Source: Diphasiastrum complanatum (Eukaryota; Streptophyta; Lycopodiopsida; Lycopodiales; Lycopodiaceae). Taken from it: DNA of 64,000 bases. Where the stretch lies: positions 56,649,628 through 56,713,627 of the forward strand of contig CM055100.1 in assembly GCA_029204225.1 (NCBI GenBank), in the 5' to 3' direction. The position numbers were made by a program, and so were the translations under genes. Shown here piece after piece: positions 59,739-64,000 of this stretch; positions within the stretch are counted from its first letter, which is position 1; every line of letters begins with the position of its first letter. The notes beneath the pieces are model-generated. The model had not been told where the DNA came from. It did no database searches and saw only the letters and a list, made by a program, of their open reading frames with translations.

Positions 59739-60292
59739 CAATCAATGATAGAACTGAAAAAGACATGAACTCTCGATGATACATAATAATAAAAATGAGA
59801 TACATATAATAACAAGTTTGAGATCGACACACCCTTTAACAAGAGGGTTGACATTCTATAGAACAAAAGCTTATCCAACCTAAACTAATGAGATGTTGAC
59901 ATGTGTATAAATGGCTAAGTTGGTATTTTGTCATGTCATTCTAAACTAATTACATGATTAAATGTGTAAAGTCACAACTATAGAAAGAGTCATGAATGCT
60001 CTGATTGAATTTTAGAATATTTGGATTTTTGACCTATCGATTTATCAGGACAGTGTCGCTTCATATATTCTTCCAGTAAAATGTATTCTTCATAGGGTCT
60101 TTGACATAAGGCCTTCAACATGTATTTCTTCATATAGTAGTTCTTTCGTCTTCTTATGTATTTGAATTCGATTAAGTAAAGTCAAATATATTGCTTTGTT
60201 CGTCTTTACGACTTTGCTGAGATCGATGCATCCTTAAGCTTTTGGAGCCTATAAAGCTTCCTCCGTCCAATGTGGTTCTGTGGTAAAATTGT

Positions 60293-61017
60293 AGATTGGC
60301 TTGGCTAAAGCAACACAAAATCTAATATAAAGATCCGATAATAGTTGCCGTCAATATGGCCTAAGATGACGTCATGTGTCACCCAAAATTAATTTTTTTT
60401 TGGGTTCAAGAATATATGGTAATTGCGACATTGAATCGGTAGTTTTTCCAAATGAGATAAGTGCTCAGTATTAGGCCCATGCACACACAGATCATTCAAG
60501 AATATCTCTAGAAACGTTTGCAATTACTCTTTGAATGTTACTTGCATAACTCTTTGGAAGGTACTCGGGTATTACAGAGTCCGAATGGCATCACCTTATA
60601 GGCATAGATTCTCCATTCCGTGGAAAATGTTGCCTTGTGTTGGTCATCAAACACAATCTTTACTTGATTATAGTCGTTGAAACCATCCATAAAATTGTAG
60701 GCTTCTGATCCTGCTACTCGATCTAGGACACTTTTTGTAAAGGGTAGAGAAAAGTGGTCATTCTTTGTAACCGCATCTAGTGTTTTCAAATTTACACAAA
60801 TTCACATTTTTCCATTTTTCTTGGGTACTATAAATATTGGTGATACCCACTCTGTATGCTTAATTTTATAGATGAAATCGGCGTAGATGAGATTGACACC
60901 AAATCCTCCATCTACCACTGCTACTTCGTCCTCGTATCGCTTGTGCTTGATTGGTAGGGTGGTGTTGTATTGTTCACTCTCCCACACTGCCCGAGAATGG
61001 GAGTAGCAGAGAAGCAA
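60293..61017 (-). pseudogene. Ty3/gypsy reverse transcriptase fragment, unit 4
   Basis: As unit 3. Private change Phe for Ser in VDGGFGVNLIY. Confidence 0.85.
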
Positions 61018-62610
61018 CGAGAGGAGTGGCCTTGTAAGAGAGAACTGGAGTGGCTTGATAAGAGGTACCTAGAATGCATTGCCTGGTAAGAAGGACCTAG
61101 AGTGGCCTAGGACCATAATATTGCCCTGGACTCCCAAAAGAGAAAATGAAATCTAGAGCAATGGGTCCAAAAAAGGAGAAAATATAATGATTGAATATAG
61201 AAGTGCCAGGAAAACTAGGAGAGATAGACGCCTCATGAGTAAGAGTCTCTTGAAGTAGGGACTCCCTACAATGAGTTCTATTGGAAGGACGTGGAGAGGC
61301 CACCTCATGCATATCCTCATTACTGCAACATCCACAACAACCCACACTGAGGTGGCTCCTACAGTGGTCCCTTTTAGAATGACTCCTACAGTGGCACTAG
61401 CAATCTCAAAGAGAGGGGAGGAGAATCCTACTCTCATGGTGAGGGCTAGCACCCTCACGGTAATGTCTGGACTGAATCTTGTGAGAGCCAGAGCTAGATC
61501 TAGAATAATTAACTAGTCGCTTACTGGTTGACTTCTTTCTCCAGCTATCTATCGTGCCATCAGTCGCTCTAGGAGCTTGTTTGCCTACAAGGAAGATAGC
61601 CCTTCGACATATGGGGTTGGCTCATCCTCGCTCGTGGAACCAAAACAACATGACCATAGTTGAATCCATGATTGGAAGATCTAGATGTGTCACGAGACAT
61701 GATAGATGGAAGGCTAGATGCAAAATGCAAACAAATGACATATTAAAGTTAGATAAAGATAAACGTGAACAACTATGACGTTAAATGGTACTATATATGA
61801 ATTCAACATTTGATCATGACAAATACACAAAAAAATATACAACATTAAAAAACTAACCCTTTGACAATTAAACTGATTGAAGCACACATAAGTTTTACTT
61901 GTGCATAATTCATAGTTTATTATTTGAACTGCTTGATCAACTTTCTAAGTCATGCCAAAGCAGTTACAATCTTTGCCAAAATGGCCTTTATCTTAATGGA
62001 TCTTAAATTGAACTATCTGGCATGATGGGGACTAAATTTACAACAAAAACCTAAATATTAAAAACATAAATCACCTGATAATTGCCATGGACATTCTCAT
62101 GTGATTAATTTCTCATTGAAGGTAAAAAGAGCACTGCACATGCAACCTCTTGTTGTGCATATGGCAATGTGCATGTCAAAATGGCCATATTGTTGTGTAC
62201 CTAAATTTCACACATTTTGTTCGAGAGAAAATTCCATAAAGCTATAGATATGTCTCAAACAATTTTGTGTAAATTTTTCAAAACATTTAATACCATTTGC
62301 AAACCAATAAAAAATGGACATGTTTGTTCATAAAAATGTAAACTGTACAAAATTGTTATGAAGGATCAAGACCTTGTACTCTAGGGCTATATGGTATCTA
62401 AATATTAATTATTGCCCTAAGTTCTCAAAGCCCCTAAAGCCCTCGTAGCAAGGACATTATGTTACGTATGATATCGCCTTGCAATTCAATTGGCACACCC
62501 AAAAAATGATGTTGTTGACTGTCAGATGCAAAATAGAAATAAAAAGTCACATGAACGCCATACTATATTCTCAATCTTTTGAACACAAGTTTCTATAGAG
62601 ATTGGGAGCA

Positions 62611-62613
<3 letters not shown>
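61018..62613. other. no recognised gene, unit 4
   Basis: Homologue of 32,997-34,592 without the 12-bp deletion of unit 3. Confidence 0.35.

Positions 62614-62651
<38 letters not shown>
62614..62651. repeat. (CT)n microsatellite upstream of germin-like copy 4
   Basis: 38 bp, the shortest of the three at this locus. Confidence 0.95.
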
Positions 62652-62655
<4 letters not shown>

Positions 62656-63324
62656 ATCAACTCCTTGCACCTAAGGAGTGGATGCACAAAATGCCAAACA
62701 ATCCTAAGCAACTTTATTGTTGTTGTACATACTCTCCTGGGCCTCGCCCAAAATATGCAGAATGGCCTGCGCAAAGCCAAACCTGGCAGAATGGCCTGTG
62801 CCTGACCGCTTCCATAGTACTTATCATTCATTGAGTTAAGTTCTCCTTTTATGTAGGAAAAATATTCAAAATTTGAGATGTCTTGAGGGCAGACCTTATT
62901 GCATGTGGTTTTTGTAGGGCATGAGTCTCAACGTTTTGGGTAACTCCAACAAATCCTCATGCAATGCAATGCAATGGAAGGCCAAACATTGGTGTTTGAG
63001 ACCTCATATCTGAATCTTACTTAGATGGAACGTCAAATGATTCTTAAGATTATCAAGAAGAGAAAGTCAAATGAATGCCAGGCCACGTCAAAGTTGCAAC
63101 CCTTTGTACAGGTACACGCATTTGTTTGGAAAGTATACACTTCTCTTTCTCTTTCTCTCTCTCGTATTACACGCACTTTCATTTGACTGCCAGCATCCAA
63201 ATGCATCCATCTTCAATACGGCTCTTTCTGCAACCATTTTCTCTGCACGCACTTATCCCAAGTTCCACACGACCCAGCTTTCTGCACTTGTCCCAATTTT
63301 GTGCTGAACTATATCTTTCATTGC
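62652..63324 (+). promoter_or_regulatory. upstream region of germin-like copy 4
   Basis: As copy 2, with scattered substitutions only. Confidence 0.45.
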
Positions 63325-63342
63325 ATATATATATATATATAA
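63325..63342 (+). promoter_or_regulatory. TATA-like (TA)n tract, germin-like copy 4
   Basis: As in the other copies, about 135-150 bp before the ATG. Confidence 0.5.
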
Positions 63343-63476
63343 TTGTCAGGAAATTATCTGCATTCTTACAACAACAACAACAATCAGGAATACCAAAGCA
63401 GAAATCTAGCGTCAAAGATATACGAGTTCAGAGAACGTTCTCCTCATAGAATTAAACGATAGCGCTATTGGCTGAT

Positions 63477-64000
63477 ATGGCGTATAGGACTCCGAGGGTG
63501 GCTCTTATTGTTATAATGTTTCTGATAGCATTCAGTGGCTGCGCACTTGCAGCTGACGAGGATCCACTACAAGACTTTTGTGTCGCAGATAATAGCTCTC
63601 ACTCCATCATCAATGGATTCGCTTGCAAAGATCCCTCCTCTGTGAAGTCGGATGACTTCACGTTCACAGGTTTTCGCAACCCAGCCAACGCTACCAACGC
63701 TACCAATGGATTCGTCCCAACTGCTGCCACCGTGCAGCAACTGCCGGGACTTAACACTCTGGGGCTTTCTATCCTGCGATCAGACTTTGCTCCAGACGGC
63801 CTCAACGGTCCTCATGTCCACCCTCGCGCTTCTGAGCTATTTTTCGTGGTGCAAGGAAAGATTGAAGTGGGTTTTGTAACGTCAAACAATACACTCTTCT
63901 CTAAGACACTTGAGCAAGGAGATGTTTTTATCATTCCCAGGGGACTGGTCCACTTCCAGCATAACATCGGAGGGACAGCGGCTGTGGCATTTGCGGTGTT
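63477..64000 (+). CDS. germin-like protein, copy 4 (partial, runs off the window)
   Basis: The first 174 codons are open and match copies 2 and 3, including both cupin boxes and all metal ligands. The C-terminus lies outside the window, so its integrity is unknown. Its presence shows the array continues to the right. Confidence 0.92.
   Translation, partial: MAYRTPRVALIVIMFLIAFSGCALAADEDPLQDFCVADNSSHSIINGFACKDPSSVKSDDFTFTGFRNPANATNATNGFVPTAATVQQLPGLNTLGLSILRSDFAPDGLNGPHVHPRASELFFVVQGKIEVGFVTSNNTLFSKTLEQGDVFIIPRGLVHFQHNIGGTAAVAFAV

Overview
This is plant nuclear DNA. The evidence is germin-like protein genes (a plant secreted cupin family), three exact TTTAGGG (plant-type telomere) units inside a minisatellite, copia, gypsy, CACTA and Helitron transposon remains, GT-AG introns and long (GA)n/(CT)n microsatellites. 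The species cannot be fixed from the sequence. The copia, Helitron and germin-like sequences look to me more like a fern or another non-seed plant than a model angiosperm, but that is only an impression. I see no bacterial operon structure, tRNA, rRNA or CRISPR.

Region 1, about 1-16,584, is a transposon graveyard. It holds degenerate non-coding repeats (1-760), a gag-like fragment with a CCHC knuckle (2,460-3,000), and a copia gag fragment joined to a piece of an unknown gene family (3,419-3,938). A decayed copia element lies on the minus strand (5,425-8,445), followed by a copia RNase H fragment on the plus strand (8,505-9,045). A CACTA-type transposase pseudogene on the minus strand (15,240 down to 9,157) is interrupted by a complete but internally deleted copia element (9,213-12,267) with 737-bp LTRs, PBS, PPT and a perfect 5-bp target duplication. 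Another copia 3' end lies at 15,300-16,584.

Region 2, 16,585-64,000, is an array of a segmental repeat of about 14.0 kb. In intact orientation one unit reads: germin-like gene (+), copia gag fragment (-), Helitron helicase fragment (+), degenerate TTAGGG-like array, unknown 108-codon ORF (+), (CT)n, minisatellite, Helitron N-terminal ORF (-), (GA)n, unknown intron-containing gene fragment (-), coiled-coil ORF (-), gypsy RT fragment (-), (CT)n, then the next germin-like gene. The germin-like gene occurs at 23,579-24,238 (minus), 35,484-36,143, 49,515-50,174 and 63,477 to the window end. The three forward start codons lie 14,031 and 13,962 bp apart. All visible germin-like frames are open, while almost everything else in the unit is broken.

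The left part of the array is rearranged, and its junctions can be read base by base: a 7.9-kb inversion with both ends at GA/CT tracts (16,585-24,469), a deletion of about 9.2 kb with a 13-bp templated duplication at the join (25,007/25,008), and a 5.2-kb inversion (25,572-30,780) that lost about 18 bp. Undoing these steps places the first germin-like gene two repeat lengths from the second, which suggests five original units with one germin-like copy lost. The picture is recent amplification of an apparently functional secreted-cupin gene, carried passively within a block made of dead transposon pieces.
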